Assembly: GCF_040581485.1 (NCBI RefSeq)
Contig: NC_090128.1
Coordinates: forward strand, 27,124,931 to 27,188,930
From: Linepithema humile
Taxonomy: Eukaryota > Arthropoda > Insecta > Hymenoptera > Formicidae
Length of the DNA: 64,000 bases
Direction: 5' to 3'
The notes below the pieces were generated by a model. The model had not been told where the DNA came from and did not search any database. It saw nothing but the letters and a program-made list of their open reading frames with translations. Shown here piece after piece: positions 1-14,529 of this stretch. Both the position numbers and the translations under genes were made by a program. Numbering within the stretch: the stretch's first letter is position 1; each line of letters starts with the position of its first letter.

Positions 1-1343
<1,343 letters not shown>

Positions 1344-1351
1344 GCAAGGAC

Positions 1352-1638
1352 CAGTGATGCGCTGTCGTGGGAATAAAGTTGCGTCTGCGCACTAAGCAAA
1401 CGCTTTGAACCCTCAGTAATTCACCCTCTTCTTTCACAATATCAGCTGATTTCAATTGTAATTGATTATAATGCACTATAATATGTCGTGTGTCATTAAA
1501 AACGCGGGAAAACTATCATATCCCCTATAGTACACCTAGATACATTTGTGGTAGCAGCCGACGTCTAGCTGTGACGTCAGCTTACGCATGCGCACGGAGG
1601 TTCCGTACGGGAAAAAATCCCACGACAGCGCATCACTG
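1352..1638. mobile_element. hAT-type MITE with 8-bp target site duplication
   Basis: A 287-bp element bounded by 21-bp perfect terminal inverted repeats starting CAGTGATGCGCT (1352-1372 and, inverted, 1618-1638). Both sides carry the identical 8-mer GCAAGGAC (1344-1351 and 1639-1646). An 8-bp duplication plus CAGTG-type termini is the hallmark of the hAT superfamily. There is no transposase, so it is non-autonomous. A TGACGTCA palindrome and a GCATGCGCA motif lie inside, near the right end. Confidence 0.88.
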
Positions 1639-1646
1639 GCAAGGAC

Positions 1647-2632
1647 GCGCGCGTCCGTTCCATTCTTCTTTTTTTCCCCCCTTTTTTTTCATTCGTTCCT
1701 CGTGTTTGGCCAAACTGGATATCCATGGTACTTTTCCACACGGTCCTTTGTAACTCGCAATGACCGCTTTTTCGTTCTTTTGTGCCCGGTAGTTTTGCAT
1801 TGCCCGTATTTGCTTTCATTGTTTCTGCCGGACGCAACCGCGGCTCTCCCGCATTTTCATGCTTTTGATCTGACAACGCACATACCTCCGCCCACGTACC
1901 TTCGATGATAAAAAGAGGAGGGAGAAAATGGAGAAGACGGAGAGAGATATGGGAGAGAATCGACGGGAGGGGTGTGGGAGTGACGAAGCGACGATCCTGT
2001 GTGAAACGAACTATGTCGTCAAACGGTGCCATATCGGTAACTTTTTACGTACGCCAACGTTCACCCGCTCTATGCTGCGCGCACGATTTTCGGCGCTCAC
2101 GGCAATTTAATACAACTAGACTTTCAACCGAAAGCGTATTAAGCGCTTATAATATTCATTGCGGAATATAATCGTGAGCAACTCAAAGAACTTGCGTTTT
2201 ACGCCAAAAATTTAATAAAAATTGTTCTTCTGTTACTTCGTTGTCTGCGGAGTTTTTGCTAACTAATAAAATTATAAATGGTTTTAAATGATTGAATTTT
2301 TTGCAAAATTCAATCCCAGTCTATTCCGTTTAATTTTTACTCCTTTCGTTATTTTAATTCTAGAAATTTCTTTATTTCAATTTTACATCAAATAGAAAAT
2401 AACAGATAATAGCTTAAATATTATAATTACACAAAAAACTGAAACTGACTTCTTGACAAATATTAAACCTTTCGGAACGAAGGATTCATTATGGCTTAGG
2501 ATTAAAAATGAGAAAAAATTTAAATATACAGATGGTAAGTGCATAAATGCATAAATGAGTAGCGCAAAATATACGAAAAGTGGCAGACGTCTCGTAGCTC
2601 GGTCGGAATGTCCCCCTCAAGTTTGCCCACTC
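1647..2632. other. No gene recognised
   Basis: A pyrimidine-rich stretch (1660-1830), a purine-rich one (1910-1980), then AT-rich DNA from 2100 to 2530. Nothing coding is recognised. Confidence 0.6.
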
Positions 2633-2718
2633 GTGGATGGTGTGACTGCACCCTCCGGCAGCTACCCTTGGTGCACTTAACAGTAGAAGGGCTTGGGAGC
2701 ACGCAGGACACCATCCAC
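2633..2718. other. Long nested hairpin, candidate structured RNA or fold-back remnant
   Basis: Arms GTGGATGGTGT (2633-2643) and ACACCATCCAC (2708-2718) are perfectly complementary. Inside them lie further stems: CTGC/GCAG (2646-2649 with 2703-2706), CTCC/GGAG (2653-2656 with 2696-2699) and CCCTT/AAGGG (2665-2669 with 2687-2691). The total is 86 nt with a ~17-nt terminal loop, a GC-rich island in AT-rich DNA. Size and shape resemble a pre-miRNA, but no known family is recognised. The minus strand is also open across it (75 codons, no recognised domain). Confidence 0.45.
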
Positions 2719-5050
<2,332 letters not shown>

Positions 5051-8000
5051 CACCGTCGAAACGCGAAACTAATTTCCACCCGCAGAACGCAACCTGTATT
5101 GCGTATTATCCGTCAAGCTTCCTTAAGGATCGCACGCGCTCCATAGACGAGAGCGCGAATTAGTGTACCTCGTTACGCGAGTCTATAGCCTGTTCGTTAA
5201 GCAATTTCTCGTATACCGAGCGAGATGCGCAGTTAGATGGGCGGATATTCAATATCGAGTATTTCCTTGCTCGATATACGCACGTCAAAGCACAGACGTG
5301 CCCATTTAGCGAGAAGAAATTAATAACCAAATGTGCTCTTTGTACGTATCGCTTCGCGCATTATATCGAGTGTAATTACTGTGCCGTCGAATTCATAAGC
5401 GCATCTGCGCTTTTAATATGTAAATCTTGATTGCTTACATAAAAAGTCCCTTAATCCGATATCAATATCGGAATATGTATTACGCTCACCGACGATTGCT
5501 TCGCTACTGAATTTTCTCATTTATTTTACATCAACTGCCGAATGGAATCAGTGCTATTAACGCCCTATTGCGACGCGAAAAAAAAGCGATATCGACACTT
5601 CCACGCATCATTATACACGGCGCTATGCGCCCTGCATTTATTTTCATCCTTCATTTTATAAAGATTTTCTACGATCACTGTAATCCCACTCGATATCAAT
5701 CAGTCAACATCGCGAACGAATGAGCCTGACAATTTAGATCTGATGGCGTCAATCACTGTCCGTCGGTTCGCCTGAGTACAATTCGGAGTCCACTTTTTCT
5801 CGTGGCATGTTTCCACACGCAGAGATATGGCCGTCGCGCACGTGTCTCCCCCGCGCGCGTCTCAGGAAAAAAAAAATAACGTTTTATTGCTTGTCAGACA
5901 TTCATCCTTCCGCGTGACGTCACACACACGACGCCGTCCAACGTAGCAACAATTCGTTCGTTAAGCCTTTTTCCCGGTATTGCAGCAATCAGCCCAAGTC
6001 AGGACATTCGATACAGCCGTTCCACATCTCACATCGTCATACTCGTGAACGCGCAGATAAAGTAGTGGAAGCGTCTTCGAGATTGCCTCGTGCTTCCAAG
6101 AAAGGGCAGCTGAGTCGTGCCGTCGAGTATGATAGTTCCCCGTGCATACTGGAAGAGTTCCTATGCAGACCGTAAAAGCGCGTTTAAGTCGGCGCACGTT
6201 TCGCATGCATCTCGAAACTTTGCGTTTTCGGCCGTAAACTGTTGCTTACACGTCTTTCACGTCATTTTTTTCGAAAGCATCGAGGCAGTCTGCAAGATTC
6301 CCAGAGCCTAAAGCATTTAATGCAAAATTATTCTCAATCTTATCTTACGAGGCACACATACGCTGAATGATATCAAAGATCTTACACTGACTCAAGTTGT
6401 TACCGCACGCGTATAAACAAGTATTATCCTGTAAAATCTACACAAAAGTAACATAAGGCAAAAAGTAAAAATCTGCTGACAACGGTATCCAGTAAGGAGA
6501 TATATTTAAGATCTCTTATCAATTGGTAAAATTCAAAAACTCAAATTTAAATTAAAAAATTCACAAATAAAGTTGCGAAATTGAATGAATTTATAAAACA
6601 ACCACGATGGAATTTCACTAATGGTTTATCACGAGTATAATGAGTGCGCGACGAGCGAGCAGAGAGAAAACAGATCGAGAAATACCAAGCGCTCCATTGA
6701 GAGACGCGTACCAGGCTGTACTTCGAAACGCCTTGAGACACGGCCACTCGTCACAAGCCGTTAAGTGTTTCCGCGGGGCCAATTTTAATAACGTTGCGTC
6801 CAGAGAGGCACAACAAAGGCGGCCCCTGCCCGTTCCGGAGCGCTTTGACACCGATGTGTATTCATTCCTGCCCTTCCGCCCAGCCCTTCCGCCTTGTTTC
6901 CGGTACATCTCAGCGAGCATCCCCCTTTATACGCGCCCCGCATCTTCAATCATTACCCTCGGTACAATAAATGCGACTGAGCTGCCTCGATATAATTTAC
7001 TCAGTTCTCTTCTGTTTCTTCGGTTTTCTGCTTCCACCTGAATACCTTCCGCCATTATGTTTGCGTTGTGTACATACAATGTACATCTATCGATTATATT
7101 TAGACTCACAGCAGAGCAGGTTCTACAAACGGCATTAGCAGGGGTTTCTATCGATGCCGCACGCATACACCTACCGTTAATGTCGTTCGATCGATTAGAT
7201 GTTGCACTGTTCTGTGTACTCTGTTATCTCTCGAATGGGCGATGAAACATGACGTGTACATATTTCAAAGGACATGGAATTAACTATTAATCTTATTCCA
7301 CGTCTTGAGAAATAGTTCTTAATTTTTTTCACTCGCTATCGTCCCGAATTTAATTACTTTTCCATTCAATTAAAATATAACACAAAGAGAAATATAAAGC
7401 TTCTAAAAAATAGAATTTATTCTGAAAAAAGACTGTGCGGAGTAAAAACGTTTTTATATTCATGCTTCTTTCATTTTCGTCATACTATTATTTTTACGCA
7501 CGCGTTTATTCTTCAAGAAACACAGTCATAATTGACGCGGAGTGAAAGAAACATTTGAGGAATCTATGGTGATACAAGCTCTACCGCGCGCATTCTCGCT
7601 TTTCATTCCTTCCTCCGCTTCTTTTTGTCGTGCCTTCCGGTCTGATTCACAGTCCGCCTTGCCTTTTGCCGCGACCGTCCCTCCTTTTTTTTTCTCTTCC
7701 CGAGACTGCTCCTTTACCACCGACTCCGTCTCCGCAGTCTACGAGGAACTCTAACGAGGACTCTCGGTCGACGAGTAATTAGGAGAGGCACTTGTTGAAG
7801 GAAACAATCGCCGAGAGTCAACACCGAGTCGGATGAGCGAGTAATTGTAAACTGTGAGAATCGTGTTAGATCACTGGTTATCTCGATTGCCAGTGATTGC
7901 CGGTATTTGCTTTCCGGAAGGTATTCTCGCGGACAATCTATTTGCTTCCGTCATCCGACATTCAATTTTGCGAAAGACAACCATCGCACGCTTACCATAC

Positions 8001-9059
8001 ATATCGCGCCGCTTTGTAATTCGTCGCGCCGAAATTGTTTCGTTCGTAACAATATTTAACAATAACACTAGACCCCGCGCTCATTCAATATTCAGCCAAA
8101 AATATCAGACGGTCGTTGATATAATCGCGCTTATGTTTACACGACGCAGCAGGCATGTTTGCTGCCTCCGTAATTGCGATATTTTATTCATCATCCGAGG
8201 TAATGAATCTCGGCATAATTGAGGGAATTCGTCGCATGAGAAACAACGTTACGTATAATTTTGTTATTTATGGGAGGAAATCAACGCACGGAAAATTTTC
8301 ATTAGCGCTCAGCGTCGATCAAACGCGTTAATACGGAGCCGCCTTTATCCGGTACTTCCTCTATAACGTTGCACTCGTCTGAAGCTAATGAGAACTGACA
8401 CAGGGAATAATTAGTAGGTACACTTCTTGGAGGAAAGCAGACATGTAATGCGAGACTCCGAGACAACAATGTCGGGTTGTACGCTGTATTTACTCCTGCG
8501 CCAAGAGCAGGAGTTACGATAACTTAAAAGTCATGCTCCGGGTAAAAATTAGTTCTCCGTGTAACTCCGCTTATCAACGTGACGTTTATGATTAACAATG
8601 TAATAATGTTAAAAAGGACGATGTAATTTTTTTTTCTTTTTTCGGAACGATAAAACGCACGTAAAATTTATTCCAACATAATACGCGACGTGTTTTCTAA
8701 AATGTGAACTGATTATAATTACATGTGTGCATTAAGTGCTTTCCAGCGCAAAGGCATTACATGCGCGCTCTTTGTATGAGAAAAGCGCCAGCGATAATCG
8801 ACGATCGCTGTGTACTAACGATCACGTGCGGCTGAACTACGGTATTCTTCAATTAGTAAATTAGGTGGCGATATGCTGGACGTTACCACCAGGCCGCAAA
8901 GCAAAATTAATCCCACTGCATTCAAACAATATGTATCATGCATTGGACGCGTAATTGTTGGATAATGCGATTAAACTGGGCTCCAACAGGATTATCAGAA
9001 TATACCGTGCATTTTTTTTTTGTCAAATTGCAAGGGTAACTTTGGATAAAATATTTATC
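5051..9059. other. No gene recognised
   Basis: AT-rich with GC patches (5.8-6.3, 6.6-7.0, 7.5-7.8 kb). The longest frame (6640-7041, 133 codons, plus) has a shadow on the other strand and no recognisable domain. Confidence 0.55.
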
Positions 9060-9480
9060 AAATAATAAATAAATGATAAATTACGTACCTTAAATTTACA
9101 TCGTCGATGCCGCCGGTTTTTTCCCCCTCTCAATACTCGATGATTGCTCTTCCATGGCACTGAAAAGCACAGAAACTAATTACGATCGCGCGATATTTTT
9201 ACACAACGCTAATCATTTTCTTGACATGATTTTTATCGGATCGTAGCTCCGTGCGATTGCATGCTTTGACGAGTTTTTTCTTTATTATGATATGACAAAG
9301 TTCGCATCGGAAAAACGTTATATATGGATTGTGTATAAAATACCGCGCAATTGTAATTAGGTTTTATACTTTATAAGTGCTATGGAGCAGCCATCAATGA
9401 ACCAAGACGAAGAGGAAATCCGGACATCGATGTAGTAACTTTGAGGTAAATGTTTTATTATTTATTTATTATAAAACACG
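9060..9480. repeat. Diverged inverted repeat carrying exon-like cassettes in both arms
   Basis: The left arm (about 9060-9215) is similar, in reverse complement, to the right arm (about 9330-9480), with conserved blocks of AATAAATAAAT, TACCT-AAA-TTAC, ATCG-CGATG, CCAT-GCACT and CTAATTAC-AT-GCGCG. Each arm contains a segment bordered by splice-like sites: minus 9159-9089 (TTTTCAG|TGC to TTTAAG|GTACGT, 71 nt) and plus 9378-9445 (TTTATAAG|TGC to TTTGAG|GTAAAT, 68 nt). Lengths differ by exactly 3. Each has a short ATG-to-stop frame: MEEQSSSIERGKKPAASTM on minus and MEQPSMNQDEEEIRTSM on plus. The function is unknown; it could be an inverted duplication of a small exon or a degenerate fold-back transposon. 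Confidence 0.5.
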
Positions 9481-9738
9481 CCAGAAAAGGCTATAAAAAT
9501 CAAAAGTGCGGATATTAAAACGCAAACAATATTACAAATTAATATACATTAAAAATATAAAAACATTTTAGCCTAATTGTGGACCCTTTTCAGTTCGACG
9601 GAATGTAACGAAAGAAGAAAAGAGTTGAGGTTATATTAAATTATCAAACTTATATACAATAATTAGAACCGATGAAAATAGGATGAATTTATCTGTAATA
9701 ATCACGCATAAAAAAAAAAAAAGATTGGATTGACTTAC

Positions 9739-9780
9739 CGGCACGCGATTCGCAGCAGCAGAGTTGTTCATTGTTGCGAT
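9739..9780 (-). other. Possible mini-exon with start codon
   Basis: On the minus strand TTGTTACAG|ATCGCAACA leads into ATG (9771-9769) and 11 codons (MNNSAAANRVP) ending at CCG|GTAAGT. Both borders fit splice consensus, and the exon lies 579 bp upstream of the minus-strand cassette at 9159-9089. Joined in frame, the product would stop after nine more codons. It is a candidate small transcript only; chance cannot be excluded. Confidence 0.25.
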
Positions 9781-9789
9781 CTGTAACAA

Positions 9790-12026
9790 TACAAATATAT
9801 CTAAATTATAGCAGAGAGTTTAAAATAATTATTACATATTATGATACGATTAATCCGAAATATCCTGTATAATATGCACAAAATGTGTATAAAGTTTGTT
9901 TAATGATAGACTGTCGATTTACCGAATCGCTTTTTTCTCAGAGAAAATATGTATGCAATAAATGACGATTTTGCAGATATGAGATGTAACATCCCGTGAT
10001 ATATACACGAAAGACACACTTGTTAGCACAGTTCTCGTGTGTCAATAAAAGTGACAAACGGCGGCTGATCCGATCACGTATTCGTATCGTATGCGCAATT
10101 CCCATATGGGCCGCTCTCCTTGCATCTCCTCTCATGTGTCGAAAGCGGTCATAAAAAAAATCTGGGTCTCGATGAACTTGATTTATCGGGAACCCCTATG
10201 TAACGTGCGCTATTTTTATCCCAGTATTAAAGACGAAGAGTATCTCCGATCGGCGGCGGGGTATATTTCTTCCAATACTATTTCACGTCATCGCAATCTA
10301 GTAATACACGCGCACCCGGTTGTTTGAATTTACATGACGCGTCGCGAGATCCCGTCATAAAATATTGATTAAAAATAACACGCCCGTGTTCGACGTGTCG
10401 CGTCGATAATTGCCGTTCCGAGGTATCAATTTGGCAGCGGGCAATTTCAGGATCGCGCGACTCATCCGCGTCACGTAAAACGCGCCGAGAACGCTTGTTC
10501 GCGTAATCGTCCCGTCGACGCCATAGAATTTTTTTTTAACGGCCGCTTCAATAGGGTATTATTACCATTATACCTGCTCGTCTATCATCTCGTCGTACGG
10601 TTTCCACGACGGTCGCCGGGTCCTCGTGGCCTCCGGCGAAAGCCGACGTTACTGGCGCTTTTAATGCCGGGACCGTAACGCATTACTCACCGAGATGTAA
10701 AGTAAGCGAACATGCGTAAGTAAAGAGCGACCCTCCTCGAGCTTACGCCCGTACCTGCGAGCAGGTACACGGGCGAGTACCTGCCTGTGGGCAGCACCGA
10801 GCGTATATCGCATATATCACGCGTTTAAGTACCCAGTGCGGGCCCCCTTTTGAGCGCCCCGGCCCTCACTTGCGAGTCCGAACAGCCGGACCCCGAACCA
10901 TCAAACAAAGACGCACAGCCGGCGATATCCGATCGGCCGTGGATAAAATCGCGCGGATCACGCTCGCCCCTGTCCGCGGGGTAATCGCAGAAATTTATGT
11001 GGAACCGTTTTTACAAGCACACGCGCAATTTGTTGCTACAACTCACGCGTCGACGGTCGGGGAAACGTTCGTAAACGTAACATATGATGCCAGGAAAGAT
11101 TAAAAATGACGACAATCTGCATTCGCGAGCATTCGTTCGACAAAAAGCGAGTTTAATCTACGATGTACAATAACCGCCGCCTCTTCGCATTTGCATTCCG
11201 CATGTCGAGCGAAATCGGATGATTTATTACAACGTAAAACTCGAGTATATCATTAACTTTAGATTGAGGAGATTTAGAAAATATGATTGATTAGCGTGTA
11301 AAAGTAAGTCCAAAGTCCATTAAAAGAAGAGGCATCGCCCGGCAAGTTTAAATAGTTGGAATAAGCTTCCTTCAATGCTGTATTAAGTATCGCCGAGCAA
11401 TGACGCCACTAATCCTCTACGGGGGAGGGGAAGTCGCGACGCTTCGTCGTAAAGATATAAGTATTCGTTTCTGCGACACTCGGTCGGATAACCGACAGTA
11501 GCAACCGGAAATTAAATTCTGCGCGCATCTCCTTCGGCTTGCCACGCGCGAATGTATTCTGTGTCTGTTTCTGTCACTCTCGACAACGACGACGGCGGCG
11601 TAAAAGCTCGCGCGTTATATTTTCCGCGATAGCGCGAATTATGCGTCGTCACACGCGCATCTCATCTAAATTTGTAATGGCGTTTTGCGCGTGCAGAGTG
11701 TACCCCATTTAATTACCGAGAATATCGCTCGCAGCGGATTATCCGCAGTATCTGCGTTCACAATAAACGCGTAACGCAGGTTGCGCATGTAAAATACATA
11801 ATGTAAAAGTTCTGTAGAAATATGTCACGGACTTGTCCTTTCGTATCCTGCGTGTGAAATTTGCAACTTATTCTTTTCAAGAATTTCAAGTTTTTTTCAT
11901 TATAATTATTTATTATACGAAATCTGCAAGAGCTGTGTAATTAAATTTTTTTAATTTACAACTTGATCATCGAATAATTTCCGTGAGACGATATTCCCCT
12001 TAAATCAAGAGACACGGTAGTGTCTC
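9790..12026. other. No gene recognised
   Basis: Moderately GC-rich at 10.4-11.7 kb, with the hairpin at 10746-10775 as the only notable structure. Confidence 0.6.
10746..10775. other. GC-rich inverted repeat
   Basis: CGCCCGT-ACCTGC and GCAGGT-ACACGGGCG form a 13-bp stem with a 2-nt bulge and GA centre. GTACCTGC recurs a third time just downstream (10778). Confidence 0.5.
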
Positions 12027-12386
12027 GCGCCAAGTTCACGCGCAGCGCAAGACCGAACGTGTATCTTTACGCGAGCCCAGAGAGCCGAGATTATCGAAAC
12101 TCAATAATGCCTGGGCCGATCGAGTTGATAATGGTCTCAATCAATAGCGCATACCCAAAATATATAATAAAAGTATGCTTGTTTTTGCTCTACGTGCTTT
12201 ATAAATAAATATATAAAAGTCCAAAGTCGAAATGTCAAAAATATTATCTCAATTTCTAGGATGTACAATCAACATTTTTCACACTAGATGGCTATAGTGA
12301 TGTTAGTAGTTGAGTTTGTGTTAGTGGCGCTATAGGAAATAGCCGCGCAAACCAAATAACCTTACAGAAGATGTGTCAAAAGAATA

Positions 12387-12516
12387 ATATTGAATTCGGC
12401 CACTCGCACTACATTACACTGGTGCACACTCAAGGCTGCTTAATGTTCACCAGTTTTTTATTCGTGTTCATCAGAGTAGTGTAGTGCAGTGTAGTGCAAG
12501 TGATCAAATTCAATAT
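12387..12516. repeat. Inverted repeat (~35-bp arms)
   Basis: The left arm ATATTGAATT-G--CACT-GCACTACA-TACACT (12387-12420) matches the reverse complement of about 12476-12516. The spacer is about 55 nt. The right arm also has an internal GTAGTGCAGTGTAGTGCA duplication. Confidence 0.65.
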
Positions 12517-14181
12517 AAATGTATTAAGTAAAATAAGTGTATATAGGTTATAAGTAGTGTTTTAATTTTACCATACATTCTGTCAAAAAGCTTTAGTGTA
12601 TGATCTGTCTAAAATAAATAAAATTAAATATCTCAAAGTTTAATATTTCAATTCTACGTATCCTAAATTAGTTCCAACAATATTTATAATTTCTAGTCAA
12701 TTTTATATATAAAAAAAATATAGCATAAGTCACTTTTCGTGATTATCCTAAATTAGTTCCAATATTTATAATTTCCAGTCAATTTTATATCCATAGAAAA
12801 TTGGAAACAAAAATTATAAACATAAACTCGACAAGAAATCTTGTAATACACAAAATTAAAATTGACCAGAAATTATAAATATTGTTGGAAATAATTTGGG
12901 ATACATAGAACAGAAATATTAAGCTTTGATATTTAATTTTATTTATTTTAGACAAATCATACACTAAAGTTTCTAAACAATGGTCTTATAAAACATAGTG
13001 ATAATTGATATGATTGTATAAATTAATTTTACAATACATTCTGTCAAAAAAAGCACATCATTCGAGACTTTAGTGTATGATTTGTCAAAAATAAATAAAA
13101 TTAAATATCTCAAAGTTTAATATTTCTGTTCTATGTATTTTAAATTAGTTCCAACAATATTTATAATTTCCAGTCAATTTTATATTTTATATATAAAATT
13201 TATTTTATATATAAAAAAATATAGCATAAGATACTTTTTGTAGTTATCCTAAATTAGTTCTAATATTTATGATTTCCAGTCAATTTTATGTCCATAGAAA
13301 ACAAAAAACAAAAATTATAAACAAACTCAATTATAAACAAACTCGACAAGAAATCTTGTAATACACAAAATAAAATTGACTGAAAATTATAAATATTGTT
13401 GGAACTAATTTAGGATACATACAACAGAAATATTAAACTTTGACATTTAATTTTATTTATTTTAGATAAATCATATTAAAATCTTGAAACGTGTGCTATC
13501 TTGACTGATTAAAATTGACTGGAAATTATAAATATTGTTGGAATTAATTTAGGATACATAGAACAGAAATATTAAACTTTGGTATTTAATTTTATTTATT
13601 TTAGACAAATCATACAAAATTTCTGAAACGTGTGCTTTTTTGACAGATCCTAAATTAATTTCAACATTTATAATTTTCAGTCAATTTTATCAGAATCCAA
13701 ACACAGTATTGTTTTACCTTTCAAAAAATTGTCGTACCTATATATTAAATCAAAAAAAGCTGTCGTATACATATTACAAAAAAAGAAATGATATCTATCA
13801 AAAAATTACCTTTTTTAAAAAAAGGTAAAAAAAAAGCGCCAAGTACACGCTCTTGTCACAACTAAAACAAAACCATATCGTTTTATCTTTTAAAAAAATT
13901 GTATATATTAAACCTTTCAAAAAAACCTGTCATAGATATTAAAACCTTTCAAAAAAAAACTTGTATATAGTAAAATTTTTAAAAAAGCTATTATATATAC
14001 TTTCTACAAAAAAATATGATATCAGGAAATGGCACCAAGTGGGACTAAAGAACTATGAAAAAAGTTGTACACTATTTCTATAAAACTTTTCTATAAAACT
14101 CTTGTACATAAAGCTGTCGTATATATAATTAACTATATTATATACTATATATATTATAAAAAAATAAATACATAAATAAGA

Positions 14182-14506
14182 AAACAAAAAAATAAAATTA
14201 AAAAATTTTTTTTTAATATTTAAAAAATAAAAATATTTAATTAAAAAATAAAAAAATTTTAAAAATTTAATCAAAATAAAAAGATATTTATTAAAATACG
14301 CAAAAAAACTTGGCGCTGCTACACCACAAAGTACTATAAAGCAATGAAATTAACATGTAGTTTATTGTAGCAGCGCCAAGTTTTTTTACGTTTTTTAATA
14401 AATATCTTTTTATTTTGATTAAATTTTTTATATTTTTTTATTTTTTAATTAAATATTTTTATTTTTTAAATATTTTTTAAAAATTTTTTAATTTTAATTT
14501 TTTGTT
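14182..14506. repeat. 325-bp palindrome (fold-back element)
   Basis: Arms of about 141 bp (14182-14323 and 14366-14506) are near-perfect reverse complements around a 42-nt loop. The inner ends are GC-containing (CTTGGCGCTGCTACA / TGTAGCAGCGCCAAG), the rest is almost pure A/T. No clear target duplication is seen at its edges. It resembles a snap-back MITE or large hairpin. Confidence 0.85.
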
Positions 14507-14529
14507 AAACCAAACTGGCTGCGCCAAGT

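Larger units (their letters stand above)
12027..14529. repeat. AT-rich island of interleaved direct and inverted repeats
   Basis: Strongly AT-rich DNA from about 12,215 to 14,515 between more GC-rich flanks. A ~115-bp unit (TTTAGTGTATGAT... through ...CAATTTTA) recurs as forward 12591-12706, reverse 12856-12973, forward 13068-13184, reverse 13371-13480, reverse 13510-13636 and partial forward copies at 12741-12790, 13245-13290 and 13645-13690. The forward-reverse pair is itself duplicated about 477 bp apart. A second unit of about 175 bp is tandem at 13698-13858 and 13872-14050. The nonamer GCGCCAAGT occurs five times: 12027, 13836 and 14373 and 14521, plus inverted at 14308. No coding capacity. 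Confidence 0.85.

Noticed and set aside
1565..1600. TGACGTCA plus GCATGCGCA as a promoter
   Set aside because: They lie inside the hAT MITE with no gene start nearby; no basis for a promoter call.
12027..14529. CRISPR-like array
   Set aside because: Repeats differ in orientation and spacing and are AT-rich; this is a eukaryotic repeat island.
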